In this document: piece by piece, positions 5,479 to 5,481 of the stretch
Numbering within the stretch: position 1 is the stretch's first letter
Layout: every line of letters starts with the position of its first letter
From: Tannerella sp.
Lineage (GTDB): Bacteria > Bacteroidota > Bacteroidia > Bacteroidales > Tannerellaceae
Direction: 5' to 3'
Assembly: GCA_031259505.1 (NCBI GenBank)
Contig: JAIRLL010000166.1
Span: 1 to 5,481, forward strand
DNA: 5,481 bases
Made by a program: the position numbers and the translations under genes
Notes under the pieces: model-generated
Told to the model about the DNA's origin: nothing
What the model saw: only the letters and a program-made list of their open reading frames with translations
Databases searched by the model: none

Positions 5479-5481
5479 CTC

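Overview
The window looks like a piece of a Bacteroidetes chromosome, most likely from the order Bacteroidales. Four things point there. A V-type ATPase subunit E gene overlaps a DUF2764-type gene. The long RelA/SpoT protein reads like the Bacteroidetes form. A short ECF sigma factor is paired with a four-helix membrane protein of a kind seen in this phylum. Promoter-like boxes match the Bacteroidetes -7 consensus TAnnTTTG, and Shine-Dalgarno sites are mostly absent. Genus cannot be set from this window.

Layout, left to right. Positions 1-860 (minus strand) hold the start of a V-type ATPase operon: subunit E (860-267), then a DUF2764-family gene that starts inside the stop codon of E (ATGA overlap) and leaves the window at base 1. 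Positions 861-1160 are a divergent, AT-rich intergenic region with a Bacteroidetes -7 box for the ATPase operon and an ECF-style promoter for the next operon. Positions 1161-2282 (plus strand) are a two-gene operon: an ECF sigma factor and, 9 bp later, a four-TM membrane protein that may be its anti-sigma factor. Positions 2283-2348 hold a perfect 15-bp inverted repeat, a likely two-way terminator between convergent operons. Positions 2337-3176 (minus) encode a secreted protein with a bacterial SH3-like domain and a C-terminal beta-rich, possibly PEGA-like domain. Positions 3205-5478 (minus) encode a long bifunctional-type (p)ppGpp synthetase/hydrolase, 28 bp upstream of the SH3 gene and in the same direction.

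How the genes fit together. The window is a junction of three separate transcription units: ion-pumping ATPase, ECF sigma with membrane partner, and stringent response enzyme with secreted SH3 protein. The ECF sigma/membrane protein pair is the least understood part. It looks like a self-activating envelope-signal switch whose membrane partner lacks the usual zinc anti-sigma motif. No mobile element, CRISPR array, tRNA or rRNA was seen. All other long open frames are mirrors of these six genes.
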